Source: Macrostomum hystrix
Lineage: Eukaryota > Platyhelminthes > Macrostomidae
DNA length: 64,000 nt
Reading direction: 5' to 3'
Assembly: GCA_950097015.1 (NCBI GenBank)
Contig: CATNEN010000038.1
Span: 22,382,001 to 22,446,000 of the forward strand
Shown: piece by piece, positions 33,346-45,722 of the stretch
Layout of the letters: every line of letters begins with the position of its first letter
How positions within the stretch are numbered: the stretch's first letter is position 1
Translations under genes and position numbers: made by a program
The notes under the pieces: generated by a model
Databases searched by the model: none
Told to the model about the DNA's origin: nothing
Seen by the model: the letters and a program-made list of their open reading frames with translations, nothing else

Positions 33346-36105
33346 AGTATCCAATGAAAGAGGGTCCTAAACGAAATTCAGCAACGCTAAGCGCAACACA
33401 AACGGATGCAGTAATCAAAAGTTATGACTGATCCCGTTTTGCAAGTTTTAGCCCCACGGGGGGTCAAAATTTGGGATTTTCGCATCCACCTTCGGGGCAC
33501 GTGGATGCTTAGAAAATTGAAAATATACATTTTGAATGACCAAAATCACGTTTTTGGGATTTAATTACCCACATCTTCGGTAAACAATATCCAATCAGTC
33601 TGAAACCAACATTCTAGTATAGGCGACACCCAGAGGCGTCCAAAGTGCACCCTGTACTAAAAGTACTTTAAAAGTGCACATTTTTTTCAATCATAAAAGT
33701 GCAAAGTCAAAAAATCTCTTCACTATCAAGTAGGCCAATGTGTTGGGGTTACGACCCAGCAAGTCAAAGTTTAAAAACATGCACATTTTTCAACCTCAAA
33801 AACCCGTTTTTTACCCTTTGACCTAGAAGATGAGTCAGCAAGAAAAAATCCATATCAAATCATTGTAGGCTTCTATAGCCCGCATCGACTGGATAGAGTC
33901 ACTTGGTGACACCATAAAATGCCGAAAAAAGCGCCGAGAGACCAATTTTTGTCATGTCGAAAAAAATCTTATTTTTGGTTGCCATGGCAACGCTTTTCAC
34001 TTCAGTACATAGACCCAAGTATTTTACATGTTTTGCAAAAAACCGCATCCAAATCAGTTCAACTGGGCAAAAGCGGCAATCTTTAAAAGTTGAAAAGCCT
34101 GCTTTCGTATCCCGACACGTTGGTTACATCTTATCAAGATGAGATATCGCATCCGTAATGAGCAAGAGAATGCCTCGCTAACGCTCGGCTTCCTCTTGGC
34201 CATTACTGGCTCACTCATCCCAACTGGATAGAATTAGAGCGAAGTCAGAACTGACTGAAGAATCCAAGGTAAGCAGACAGCAAAACAGACAGGACAGGGT
34301 AGCAAACACCCAAAGCCAATTGAAACGCCAATAGCCAATTCAACGATCATTCTGATTAATGGAATTCATGAAATCGTTGAGAAATTAGCTCCTCATCAAC
34401 GAAAATCGATACTAGTATCCTATCCTGCCTTTACCTCGTCACAGAGACTTCAGTCACAGAAAATGGATTCGATCGCAATTTGTTTATCTGTTTATCATAC
34501 AAGCTGGGCAAAACGTTTTTTCAGCGGCATCCGCGGATCAGGTTGTGCCCATCAACTCGAGTTTCGCTGTGAGCTGCGAGATTCACTGCAACAGCTCAAT
34601 GCTGTGCTCAAACTCAAGCGGTCTCCAGCTCTGCCTTCCGAACGGTACCTGCATTGCAGATCACAAGATTGCAGTGGCTCGAGCACTTCTTGAGCACTCT
34701 GGAAAGTACTCTTGCAGACTTGGCTCTGTCCGCAAGCAGACCTCAGTCGCCGTACTCTGTGAGCAGATTTTCTTTTTTTGTATAACTTTTAAAGAAAAAT
34801 AAGGGCCTGATAGCGAGAAAACTTTGCGGTTCAAATCGTGCCTTGGACAAATTAGACAAACAGTAAAAAATAGCACAATTCAAAATTGAGCCTGGGGAAA
34901 TTAGTTAAAGTATAAAGGCCGAAAGCCAATTTAAACACAATAAGGAATAATAGAGAATTGCTCGAGTTATTTTCTGAATTGCAATTTTCCATGGCAACTG
35001 CAGCCTGTGAGTTTCCGATTCGCAGGAGCCTAGTGCTCAACTCCTGGCAGTCGTCCTTTGAGACGATCGGCGGAAGAACGTCTTGCTTCAGCAGCAGAAG
35101 CTCCGCCGAAGAGGAAAGGACGGTAAAGAATTCTGGCCTCTTTAGTTATCCCAGCTACGCGTTCTTCCACAGCAGAGACAGAAGCCAAGCAGACGGAGGA
35201 TTTCATTGGTTCGCAGTGCAGCTGAATGAGCCAGTGCTCATCGGATCAGTTTCTGTGAAGGGCAGAGCGGGTGAGTCACTGCTCAATTTTTTCTATGCAC
35301 ATCAGCTTCCACTGCTTAGTCGTGAAGTTCTCACTTTTAGATGGCGCTACATATCTCTACTCGAGAGCCAGAGACATCGAGATCTGGACATCGAGCAGCA
35401 GCAGTCAACTGTTCTCAGGTGATCACTGCAGCTCAAGAAACATGAGCAGCCAGTTCAGAGAGTCTCAGCAGCTCTGGAGACGGTGCGGCCTGACGGTGAG
35501 CAAGCAGGCGCGTATCGAGGCTGGTGAGATCTTCACCGTGAACTGCTTAGCGGAGGTGAGACCTGCTCTGTGCCTTGAGTTGTGCTCTGATGAGTTCTGG
35601 ATCCCACTGAGATTTCATCTGAACTCCAGGTGAGGTACTTGCTGCTGCGAAGGAACATTACTGTGTTATCTTATCCTGACGACTTCATGAGCTTCGCAGA
35701 TCTCAGGCTTGAGATTGTGTATCTGTGTGAGTTCGGGTCTTTTACTATGGACTTATTGTTGTGAAAGGAAAATTCTAAAATTTCCTTGATTTAGCAATGT
35801 CGATTGATAATTTGTAAATCTCCAGTAACCTTAGCGCCTCAGCTGGTGCCTCAGAACTCAGAGTTCAGTGTGAGCTGCATGATGGACTGCGATGGAGTAC
35901 TTGACTCGAGCTCAAGCGAGCTACAGCTGTGCTCTCCCAACGGCAGCTGCATAAATGGCCATGAGCTGCACATTGGCAGTGCTCAGCCTGAGCACTCCGG
36001 TGACTACAGGTGCAGATTTGGATCGGTTGCAGATACATCCACTGTCAGTGTGCTGAGTGAGTTCAATTTTAAAGTAATTTCTCAAGCAGGAAGTGCACAA
36101 GTTGA
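33346..36105. repeat. 2.75-kb segmental duplication, copy 2 (partner 25,507-28,266)
   Basis: Same content and order as copy 1, with scattered single-base differences (for example near 33,810-33,835). It sits between the Crypton remnant and the Ig2 exon of copy D. Confidence 0.95.
34525..34758 (+). CDS. Solitary Ig cassette exon (D0)
   Basis: The duplicate of the C0 cassette, identical in encoded protein over the exon. Phase 1-1, acceptor ttttttcag, donor ctct/gtgagc, motif HSGKYSC. Confidence 0.7.
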
Positions 36106-36371
36106 GTTTTAAATGTCAATGGTAACTTTTATTCCAGCGACGTCGGTAGATCAGGTGGTGGCCCTCAAGTCGATGTTCTCTGTGAGCTGCGAGATGCACT
36201 GCAACAGCTCAATGCTGTGCTCAAACTCAAGCGGTCTCCAGCTCTGCCTTCCGAACGGTACCTGCATTGCAGAACACAAGACTGCAGTGGCTCAAGCTCT
36301 GCCTGATCACTCTGGAAAGTACTCTTGCAGACTTGGCTCTGTCAGCAAGCAGACCTCAGTCGCCGTGCTCG
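34991..36371 (+). pseudogene. Receptor block D: lectin domain, Ig1 and Ig2, no signal peptide
   Basis: Exons 34991-35270, 35341-35555, 35630-35726, 35826-36056 and 36138-36371 correspond to exons 1-5 of copy A. The first four are almost identical to block C, with the same replaced leader. Unlike B and C it retains Ig2 (phase 1-1; CEMHC, LCLPNGTC, HSGKYSC; donor at ctcg/gtgagc). No membrane-proximal or TM exon follows before copy E. It may be a dead duplicate, or an internal domain block of a longer transcript. Confidence 0.6.
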
Positions 36372-36409
36372 GTGAGCAGATTTTCTACTTTGTTTATAAC
36401 TTTTAAAGA

Positions 36410-36960
36410 ATCATAAGGGACTGAAAGCGGGACATTTTTGCGCTTCAAATTGTCGCTAGGACCTATTAGTGAAACAATGAAAACCATAAAGCAGAAACTG
36501 GTCAGGGGAAATTCATTCAATGACGAATGCCGAAAGCTGAATGCAAACACAATAATGAATTTAAGAGAAATAATCATATTCAATGGTACAAGCAAAGGTG
36601 TCAATAGTGTAAAAACACGAAAATAGAAAAGGATTGATTAGTGAGTGATGTGGAGTGTGAGGATCGAGTGAGTGTGTGAGCCTGCAAAAGTTTTCGAATT
36701 TTTCAGTAATCAATAATCGCGACCCAACTAGCAGCTGGCCACGAAACAAGATCATTAATTTTAGGGCCGGGTTTGGGGCGGGCGGTGAATTGAGTAGCCA
36801 TCGATCCCCTCTCCCTGGATCTGTCTCAACCCCTGTGCCTGTAGGAATGACTGATCGCGGGCCCATAACCTTACTGTATGAGCTAGTTTAGGTCATAATT
36901 CCCCTCCAAACCGCGATCAGATATCGGGAATCACTCGGGCATTATGAGTGATCAATAATT
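36410..36960. other. Intron-like sequence after block D
   Basis: 36,410-36,620 matches the intron after the Ig3 exons of E and F (gaaaccataaagcagaaact). The remainder to 36,960 is unrecognised. Confidence 0.4.
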
Positions 36961-38875
36961 CTTCATGTCTGCTCGATTTTATGACCTTTCCCCTTTAGAT
37001 ACATGTATTGTCACTGTAGGCAGGTCAGCGCCTGCGCTTCCCATGGTCCTGGCGGAGTAGCAATTATTGGCCGACTGCCGGCAGCTGCTCTCAGAGGGGC
37101 ATCTGTCGTTTCTCGCCGCTGGTTCATTGGGCAATCGGGGTGGCGCAACGCCGCTCCGATTCCTCGCTGACAGGCCGGCGGGAATGTGGGTTAGTTTGAT
37201 GAATGTCGAGTTTGGCGGAGCTGCAGGACTATTTAAGCAAGCGCGCTGCGCTGCTCCCCCCACACCCTTCTGGGACCGGTCCTTTCACCCTCTTTTGCCG
37301 AGCGACCTCGCTCTTACTTCCCCCGGACCTTTTACCAAGTCCTCGGACAGTATTCGGACGCCCGAAGCCGAGTCCTTCACTTACTCCGGAATCTAACTCC
37401 GAGCTTAGGGTTTAGACCCTAGAGCTATAAGCTCAGCTAGCAATAACGGGCTCATTGCCTGTTTAGAGAACTGTAATAGTGCAAGCCACCTTTTTAGGTG
37501 AGCTCTTAAATCGGGCTTCGCGCTCAACTAGTGTGTTGGTCCCTTGCCAACTCGCAGCTACCCTTCCCCATCCCTCCTTCCTCTCCTATCTTACCCTAAC
37601 CCCTCACTCGAGAACTACAGGCCTGCAGCACGCGACCGGCATTTCAGCTAAGTAACCCGCGTAGCGGTTTTTTGATTGCCATTCCTAAGGGATTATTCTG
37701 CTAGTTAGGCGGCTTAGTAGCGGGAAACGGGCACCGGGATTCTAGCCTAATATACTATCAGCATTAGCTACTAATTGAACAATTAGGTCAACTTTCAAGT
37801 ACAACTTAAACCTTCTCTTTGTTTGTTTTTCCTATTTATTTGTCTAATTAGGCAGCCCTCGGACATGAGTGGCTAATTTACTAGGGGGCGGGCTCTGGCG
37901 AGGCCGAGCTGAAAGGCTGTGGCAGGACGGCAAATATAAGCACGCACGAGAGTTAATAGGGAGCTATGGATTTGCGAGCAGATGCGGAGCGTAGCATGTG
38001 CATTTCTTTCCAGAGGTGAAGGAGTCCTTGGCCGGGTTTCCTTCTCTCTCTTGGGTAGGCCCAAGTGTACATGTCAAACTCCCTTTCCAATGGAGTTTCC
38101 ACTCAGTCCCCCCTTCGCAACTGCGGCCACGGGAGCGAGAGTGATGATCTAATAATCTTCCGCTTGCATAATCACTCAGCCAGTTGTTCTGCTTAACCTC
38201 TCCAACCTTTGATTTCCTCAACTCACACAGATTCGGATTCGTTAGTTAGCTAATGTGTAGGCCGCAGTTTAATGTATGGAACGGCTTGGTGTCAATGAGT
38301 AGGATTCTGGCTACGGATTCTCGTTCGAGTTCTTAGTACCACCTTTCTAGACCCTGTAGCGCAGCAAATGCAGGAATCCCCTTTTGAGGCGTGTCTCGAT
38401 CCATTCTGGGGCCCCCGCTCCAGTCTAAAACGGAAGTTGCAGTAATGCCCTATTTTCGTCTTGTCCAGATCTGCGTGATAAACTAGGAGCTGTGTACTCC
38501 GGGGACCCAAGTTCTCAAATGCCTGCGGTGGCAACGTAGGCGCACTGGGTGGTGGCGCTACAAGGGGTTAGCGGAATGGGCGGTCCTCTGCACTTCATCG
38601 CTGCGTCCGCCGGTCCGGAGCACCCTGCAGCTAAGTCAAGTAAGTCAAGGTGGCGCTACCCTAGATCATCTATCCGCTTTGCCGATAGCCGTTCCGCAGT
38701 TCTGTGGCAAGGGCCTAGACCGATTCGACCACCGCTACCAAAGCTGGGAGTCAGTGCGCACCGCACTGCTGACGACAGTTGGCTACCCAAGCCCTGTCTT
38801 GTCCGATTCCGGACAATCCGAACGCTCCCTCACTCCCTTAGACTTTTCGCGGGTTTCGAGCATAGCTTGAGGTAG
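36960..38875 (+). mobile_element. Possible truncated LTR retrotransposon
   Basis: A GC-rich, LTR-like leader has a TATA-like tatttaag at about 37,230, followed by a long non-coding stretch. A frame near 38,670-38,870 then reads LPIAVPQFCGKGLDRFDHRY, resembling the start of a retrotransposon Gag capsid (conserved 'lP.F.G....W...f' pattern). No RT, protease or second LTR is seen; the copy stops at about 38,875. The call is tentative. Confidence 0.3.
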
Positions 38876-39034
38876 GCACGAAAAATATGTCTGTGGCCTA
38901 TGGGACGAGTGGGACTGGCTAGCCTGAGGCCAATAGGACCATTGGAGCACTGCTTACGATTCTCCTCAAGCCACGAAACAGTGACACCAAAAGGGTGCTT
39001 CGTGGTGTCGATTGCGCTGAAAGAGTGACACTTG

Positions 39035-39730
39035 TGACACAATGACCACAGCACAAAACATCAACTGACACAATGACCACAGCACCAAACCTCAACTGAC
39101 ACAATGACCACTGCACAAAACCTCGACTGACACAATGCGCATAGGATAAAACCTCGACTTAACAATAACCACAGCACAAAACCTCAACTGACACAATGCC
39201 CACAGCATAAAACCTCGACTGACACAATGACCACAGCACAAAACCTCAACTGACACAATGACCACAGCAAAAAACCTCAACTGACACAATGACCACAGCA
39301 AAAAACCTCAACTGACACAATGCCCACAGCATAAAACCTCAACTGACACAATGACCACAGCATAAAACCTCAACTGACACAATGACCACAGCATAAAACC
39401 TCAACTGACACAATGCCCACAGCATAAAACCTCAACTGACACAATGCCCACAGCACAAAACCTCAACTGACATAATGACCACTGCACAAAACCTCAACTG
39501 ACACAATGACCACAGCGTTAAACCTCAACTGACACAATGACCACAGCATAAAACCTCAACTGACAATGACCACAGCACAAAACCACAACTGACACAATTG
39601 CCACAGCACAAAACCTCAACTGACACAATGACCACAGCACAAAACCTCAACTGACAATGACCACAGCACAAAACCACAACTGACACAATTGCCACAGCAC
39701 AAAACCTTAACCGATACAATGTCCACGGGC
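39035..39730. repeat. 31-bp minisatellite (caactgacacaatgaccac type)
   Basis: About 22 copies of a 31-bp unit. It lies next to a ~110-base segment (38,935-39,045) that recurs at 40,725-40,815 and, inverted, at 50,630-50,720. Shorter arrays of the same unit sit at 40,815-40,960 and, inverted, at 50,110-50,625. Confidence 0.95.
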
Positions 39731-39974
39731 ATGCTGGCAAAAAGCCAAGTCAATTGAAACGCCAATAGCCAATTTGAACATCAACTATGAGTCTCGGAGC
39801 TCATGAACTCGTTGATAAACTCGCTCTACATCAACGATAATAGATGCTAGATTCCAATGCCTTTGAGTGCATCCGTACCATTAATTCGTCACAGAGACTT
39901 CAGTCACATAAAATGCATTCGATCGCAATTTGTTTATCTGTTTATCATACAAGCTGGTCAAATTATTTTTTCAG

Positions 39975-42110
39975 CGGCCTCCGCGGATCAGTTTGTGGCC
40001 GTAAACTCGAGTTTCGCTGTGAGATGCGAGCTACACTGCAACAGCTCAATGCTGTGCTCAAACTCAAGCGGGCTCCAGCTCTGCCTTCCGAACGGTACCT
40101 GCATTGCAGAACACAAGACTGCAGTGGCTCAAGCTCTGCCTGATCACTCTGGAAAGTACTCTTGCAGAATTGGCTCTGTCAGCAAGCAGACCTCAGTCGC
40201 CATGCTCTGTGAGCAGATTTTCTACTTTGTTTATAACTTTTAACGAATCATAAGGGCCTGAGAGCGAGACATTTTTGCGCTTCAAATTGTCGCTTCATAT
40301 CGTAGCTCGGACAAATCGCTTGAAATCGTCGCTTGGACCTATTAGTGAAACAATGAAAACCATAAAGCAGAAACTGGTCAGGGGAAATTCATCCAATGAC
40401 GAAGGCCGAAAGCTGAATGCAAACACAATAATGAATTATAGAGAAATAATCATATTCAATGGTACAAGCAAATGTGTCAATGTGTAGAAACACTAAAACA
40501 AAAAACGACTTGTTAGTGAACTACAATGCAACTTGAAATAGGTCAAAAGTATATTACGCTGCTGTAATCTTGATTTTGGAAACAGACGAGCATTGTGCAG
40601 AAGCTCCCAAAAACCTCGGCAGAGAATTGCAGCCCAGCAAGAGAAGCTTTCTCCGTTGCTCTCAACAATGGCACCATGGATGCAGAGCAGCTTATTTAGA
40701 AGAACTGCACCTGCGATTGCATTGGAGCACTGCTTACGATTCTCCTCAATCCGCGAAACAGGGACACCAAGAGGGTTCTTCGTGATGTCGATTGCGCTGA
40801 AAGAGTGATACTTGTGACACAATGACAACAGCACCAAACCTCAACTGATATAATGACCACAGCACCAAACCTCAACTGGCACAATGCCCACAGCACAAAA
40901 CCTCAACTGACACAATGACCACAGCACAAAACCTCCCTTGACACAATGACCACATCTGTCCACATCACATCCACGTCGACGATAATAGATACTAGATTCC
41001 AATGCCTTTGAGTGCATCCATACCATTTACTCGTCACAGAGCCTTCAGTCACATAAAGTGCATTCGATCGCTATTTGTTTATCTGTTTATCATACAAGCT
41101 GGTCAAAATATTGTTTTCAGCGGCCTCCGCGGATCAGTTTGTGGCCGTAAACTCGAGTTTCGCTGTGAGCTGCGAGCTACACTGCAACAGCTCAATGCTG
41201 TGCTCAAACTCAAGCGGACTCCAGCTCTGCATTCCGAAGGGTACCTGCATTGAAGATCACAAAATTGCAGTGGCTCGAGCACTTCCTGAGCTTTCTGGAA
41301 AGTACTCTTGCAGACTTGGCTCTGTCAGCAAGCAGACCTCAGTCAACGTGCTGTGTGAGTGAGCATCCAGAATTTTTCTAATATTTGCTCCTCATAACAA
41401 ATACTTCAGCAGCAATTTATGAAAGCACCTCAATATTCCCGCCAGACCCGCCATCGAGTCTATCGATAAAATTCCTGGAAAGCTGCAAAAGCATGGCAAG
41501 AATAACGGTACAGTTCAGATCATCGGCTTCTCACCCAATGCCTGAGCACACGTGCAACTTTCAAATTGGCGAACTCAATGGAGAAAATGTCTCTCTGCTT
41601 TCACAGGTGAGTTGCATTCCGTATGATTCTTGAAAGACTAGGTCGCAACACACTGTACTATATGAAACTGCAGGTGCCAGACAACAGGGGCCTCCTTACC
41701 ACGTGGTCGCTCGACAGCGGTGTTGAGCATGACATGAGCAGGAGCGAAGTCTTTGTCAACTGCAGTGCGGCACAGAACCTCCCTGAGAACATGACTTTCG
41801 GCTCACCTGTTTACACCACGGCTCGACTCGACTGCCCTCGGGCTGGGCTCACGACTTTCACGATTGCTGTCTCAGCCACCATCGTTTTGGTTGTTGTGTC
41901 AGGCGTCTGTGCTGCATGCTTTCTGCTCATCTCGAAGGTCAGTGCAGGAAAATGATGGCGATCGTGCACTTCAGCAGCTGACGGCTCTGAATCTTTCCAT
42001 TGCAGCTCCGAGTGCCGTCAACTGAGCCTTCAGCAGCCGGGCTCAACCTAAGCTCAGGCATTCAGGAGGAATCGAAAGTGTCACCTGATGTGTCTCATCC
42101 TGCTAATTAG
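39975..42110 (+). CDS. Receptor copy E: 3' half (two Ig, membrane-proximal, TM, tail)
   Basis: Exons 39975-40208 and 41121-41354 (Ig cassettes, phase 1-1), 41446-41606 (membrane-proximal), 41674-41937 (TM helix with TIAVSATIVLVVVSGVC) and 42006-42110 (tail, stop TAG), all with matching phases and no internal stop. Exon lengths equal those of copy A. There is no local signal peptide or lectin exon, so E alone is not a complete gene. Because B upstream on the same strand has the leader, lectin domain and Ig1 ending in phase 1, B and E could be the two ends of one ~18-kb gene. The alternative is a fragment left by the inversion-duplication with F. Confidence 0.65.
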
Positions 42111-42194
42111 GTGAGTCAACGAGTCACTTAGACTTCAGCGAGCAAACAGGGACAGTCCTGTCCGAGAAATGCCACGTTGCTTATCCTCGATTAA

Positions 42195-42580
42195 TCTCGA
42201 TGGCTACTTGGCTACAATGGCTACTCGGCTACAATGGCTACTTGGCTACAGTGGCTACTTGACTACAATGGCTACTTGGCTACAATGGCTACTTGGCTAC
42301 AGTGGCTAATTGGCTACAATGGCTACTTGGCTACAATGGCTACTTGGCTACAGTGGCTACTTGGCTACAATGGCTACTTGGCTACAATGGCTACTTGGCT
42401 ACAGTGGCTAATTGGCTACAGTGGCTACTTGGCTACAGTGGCTACTTGGCTACAGTGGCTACTCGGCTACAATGGCTACTTGGCTACAGTGGCTACTTGG
42501 CTACAATGGCTACTTAGCTACAATGGCTACTTGGCTACAATGGCTACTTGGCTACAATGGCTACTTGGCTACAATGCTAC
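42195..42580. repeat. 17-bp minisatellite downstream of receptor copy E
   Basis: About 22 copies of the ttggctacaatggctac type, orthologous in position to the arrays after copies A and F. Confidence 0.95.
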
Positions 42581-43324
42581 TTGTCAGTAGTGTTTCCGTT
42601 TTATTTCCGAAACTGAATGAGTGCTCAAGGCTGCTCTGATTTCAGAAAACTAACGGCTTCGAGTCCGAGTGCTGCTACTTGATTGTTAGCATACCAGCGA
42701 CTGCTGCTGCTGGTGCAATAAATAATAAAAGAAACTTTTCGTTCATTAGTTTTTGCTCTCACTAGTGGCTGATCAATTATCCATGCAGAATATGTTCAAG
42801 AATCAAATATGTCTATCTGGTTGTCACCTCAGCCAATTTATTACAGTAGCTGGGCAGACAGTCCCAAAAATGTTCTTATCATATCATAGCTCGTAGAAGC
42901 CCAGTTTCCTTAGACGATTCTGTCTGAAATTTCTCTGCTTTTTGCACCCAGACTGACTGTTATTCAAGCATGCGAAAATGCGTCATAAACTGTTCTAATT
43001 ACTGTTCTCAAGTATTGCTTAATAAATATATTAAAATACACTCTAACCAGAAGCATGAGTTCAATGGGTCACTCCTCATCAAATGCAGAAATTTAAAACG
43101 GAATCTACAAAACTCTAAAAAACTCTACAAAACTCTACTGACTGTAGTGGAAATAAGATTTTTTGTGCAGTTTTCCCTATTCAAATTTATTCAAAGCACT
43201 CACCCTACTCAACTGTACCAAGCAAAAATGTGAGCAAAACTTACTTAACAGCACCTACTGATTATCAATAGCAACTGTAGTGCGCCGCGCATATGCCGTT
43301 GTTTACTATATTATCTCGTATCAC

Positions 43325-43385
43325 TGAATGTACACCTGGCTATGTACACCTGGCTATGTACACCTGGCTATGTACACCTGGCTGT
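43325..43385. repeat. 14-bp tandem repeat (tgtacacctggcta)
   Basis: Four near-perfect copies immediately beyond the left arm of the inverted repeat. Confidence 0.9.
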
Positions 43386-43514
43386 CAGGTCCAAGTGAGC
43401 GGGCTGAGGTGGGTGTCTCGCCCGGCCCAGAATAGATTTACACCTAATCAGGGCCAAGGTCGGAACGTTGTTTTCACTGCCAAATTTCGGCCTTTGTCTG
43501 CGTCAAACCCTTCA

Positions 43515-43622
43515 ATAGTGCCCTCAGCCCTACAATACTGCACCCAGCCCTACAATACTGCACCCAGCCCTACAATACTGCACCCAGCCCTACAATACTG
43601 CACCCAGCCCTACAATACTGTG
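43515..43622. repeat. 20-bp tandem repeat (ccctacaatactgcacccag)
   Basis: About five and a half copies. The next ~70 bases (gctgtcatacctacgtacat) recur at 44,690-44,715. Confidence 0.9.
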
Positions 43623-43947
43623 GATCGAGAATCGAGAATGCATCATGTCTGACCCCGCTGTCATACCTACGTACATGAATGTGTAAGCAGCTTAGAGTTC
43701 GCGGCCCGCAGTGTACACTGCGGGGGGTAGAGCGTACACGCCTGCGTGCGTGCTTACGTGGCGTGATTGGGGGTCGGATACGCCCACCCCAGTGTTTCTG
43801 GCCAAAAATAATAGTGCTAGCGAGCCAGTATGGCTCTTCGCGTTTGTGTGCATGCTTGCCTGACAAACCAGCGTATTACAGTACATTACTAACAGTAAGC
43901 ATGCAAAGTTAATATCAATACAATCGTGCACCAATGCATCAATCTGT

Positions 43948-44474
43948 TCAAGCCAACAGGGTGACGTTGAACTTAGGTTGTACAGACGTGGCGATATCAA
44001 TTGAAGACGCATTGACTTGGTGACCATCAGCTCCGGGAATTCGGGGCGGCACAAGCAGGCGCAGCGTCAGCGACGCCGCCAGCAGAATCACCATGGCGAA
44101 TAACACCGGTATCTTGGAGCGGACGGCGTTGCGCTGCTTCACACTGCTGGTAGAAGCGCTGAGCATGTAGGAAGATGCAACTGTGCCCGTGTCCTCCTTG
44201 CCTTTGGGCCCCTCCGGCTCCTGCTCAGGCAGCAGCGGCCGCCGTTCTCCAAGCAGCTCCATGTTGGTCTCCATCTCGGCGTTCAAGTGGGCTGCGGCTG
44301 CGCGTCCGCGCCAGTCGAGGCGAAGCGCACCAACGGTCAGGAGGACGAAGAAGGAAACGCAGGAGACGGCGAACCCGATCCACAGGCCGGTGAGACCCCA
44401 GCCGGCTGCGAACGCCAGAGAAATTCCCAGGGGCGCGTCAATGATGTAATAGCCGGTGAAGTTCATGAGCATGA
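43948..44474 (-). CDS. MATE-family transporter, C-terminal exon (partial)
   Basis: MATE (SLC47-like) proteins are membrane antiporters exporting organic cations in exchange for protons. This minus-strand exon matches the family's C-terminus: FTGYYIIDAPLGISLAFAAG then LTGLWIGFAVSC (human SLC47A1 IGYYVVGLPIGI and VMGLWSGI), a soluble linker with acidic and Pro residues, then a final helix VLFAMVILLAASLTLRLLV. The exon likely starts after an acceptor (cttatag) at 44,475 and ends with TGA at 43948-43950. The upstream exons that would encode the first ~11 helices are not in this window at this site, so it is a transplanted fragment or a pseudogene end. Its last ~60 codons are duplicated at 57,908-58,083. 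Confidence 0.75.
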
Positions 44475-44484
44475 CTATAAGCAT

Positions 44485-45722
44485 TTCGCAGTTTTTTGCG
44501 CTATATTTTTATGATAAATATATTTGAAAGCAACTAAACAATGCGCATAATTCTATTATTGTCCTCTAAGGCGCACGTTTCAACCTAATTCTACAACAAC
44601 TTCTCATCTTTCAGTGTTAGCTGTACTCTTCTGCGGTTCAGTTGCCTATGTCAAATTGCTTACATAATTGAATGCATCGGGTCTAACCTCGCTGTCATAC
44701 CTACGTACATGAATGCATCGGGTCTGCATATGACCCACTATGTCGGAAATGCATCGGTAAATTGACCTCTCTAAGTGGAAACTCATACGAATGAGGCTTA
44801 AGATGACATTACAATTGTTACGACAAGGGGGTCAGACCTGATGCCCCTGGACCCCCTATCACGGATAAATCATGCATGATACGTGGGGAAGACCATGCAT
44901 AGAACGTGCATGAATCATGTATTTGCATATTCATGTGCATGCATATATTATCCATGTATTTATGAAAGCATGCATGCTTTATCCATGATTGCTATACAAG
45001 CATTGCATGCAATCTTTGGTCATTTTCGTGTCGAAAATGTCGAAAACTGAATGAAGTCAAACCAAAAGGGTTTGTATAATATCTAAGAAATGAAGTCTCA
45101 CTGATATCAACATCACAGATCGGAAAATTTGATGCAACTATTATTCAATGACCAACTATACATAAACGATCTTTGAAATATCAACTAAATTATATATTTA
45201 TGTGTTGCATACAAACTAACAAGGTATATGTATTAAATAGCCAGTTAAGTAGTAATGATTAAACAATAAAACACATAATTCATTACTTCGTAATGCAGAG
45301 TGAGAAACCAAATGCAAGGGGCACAAAAGAAAAAAACTAAAACCTAACATAAGGCAACAATAAAATGAAGCAACGCATAATTCCATTTTCGAAAATCAGT
45401 GAGAGAAATACATGACACGTAGAGCAAGTTACAATGAATTTTAGTGTACTTATGTTAGAGTTGCACTTTACAAACAAGCAGCAAAATTGCACGAAAAGAA
45501 ACGGATATTTATTTACATCCAATGTCAAAAAACTGTATAGTAGGTCACACTGCTTAAAAAAACAAGTAAAAAGTATATACAACAGGTGAACTGCGTAAGA
45601 GATACGTTTTTACTACGCGGTGCACTTTGTAGAAATTCAATTGGTATATTGGAGATATTGGAATTCGCAGAGTAGGCACATCTCCAGGGGAGCAGCGATG
45701 GGTTGACGGCACGCTTTCAGAA
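44485..45722. other. Spacer with ATGCAT-rich palindromic words
   Basis: 44,860-45,010 is dense in tgcatg/catgcat words (catgcatgc at several places). The remainder is AT-rich. No gene recognised; frames at 45,337-45,775 have no known features. Confidence 0.4.

Larger units (their letters stand above)
39850..43295. repeat. Left arm of a large inverted repeat (right arm 47,565-51,540)
   Basis: Sequence here recurs in reverse complement on the right, covering the Ig3/Ig4, membrane-proximal, TM and tail exons of copies E and F, the 31-bp and 17-bp minisatellites, and a ~600-base distal flank ending at cgcgcatatgccgttg. Arm lengths differ mainly through minisatellite copy number. A third, direct copy of the distal flank lies at 58,085-58,850. 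Confidence 0.9.

Noticed and set aside
39092-39740. Cys/Val-rich periodic frames on the minus strand (also 40,696-40,896 and 50,540-50,740)
   Set aside because: Translation of the 31-bp minisatellite; not conserved as protein.
40493-40837. 114-codon minus frame repeated near 50,599-50,943
   Set aside because: Its conservation is explained by the inverted repeat. I recognise no domain, and it lies inside receptor introns; kept only as duplicated non-coding sequence.
42234-42639. Trp/Tyr/Leu-rich repeat peptide ORFs after the receptor genes (also 17,888-18,135 and 48,478-48,849)
   Set aside because: A stop-free 17-bp unit produces them in all frames. They follow the receptor stop codon and are better explained as 3' flank repeat.
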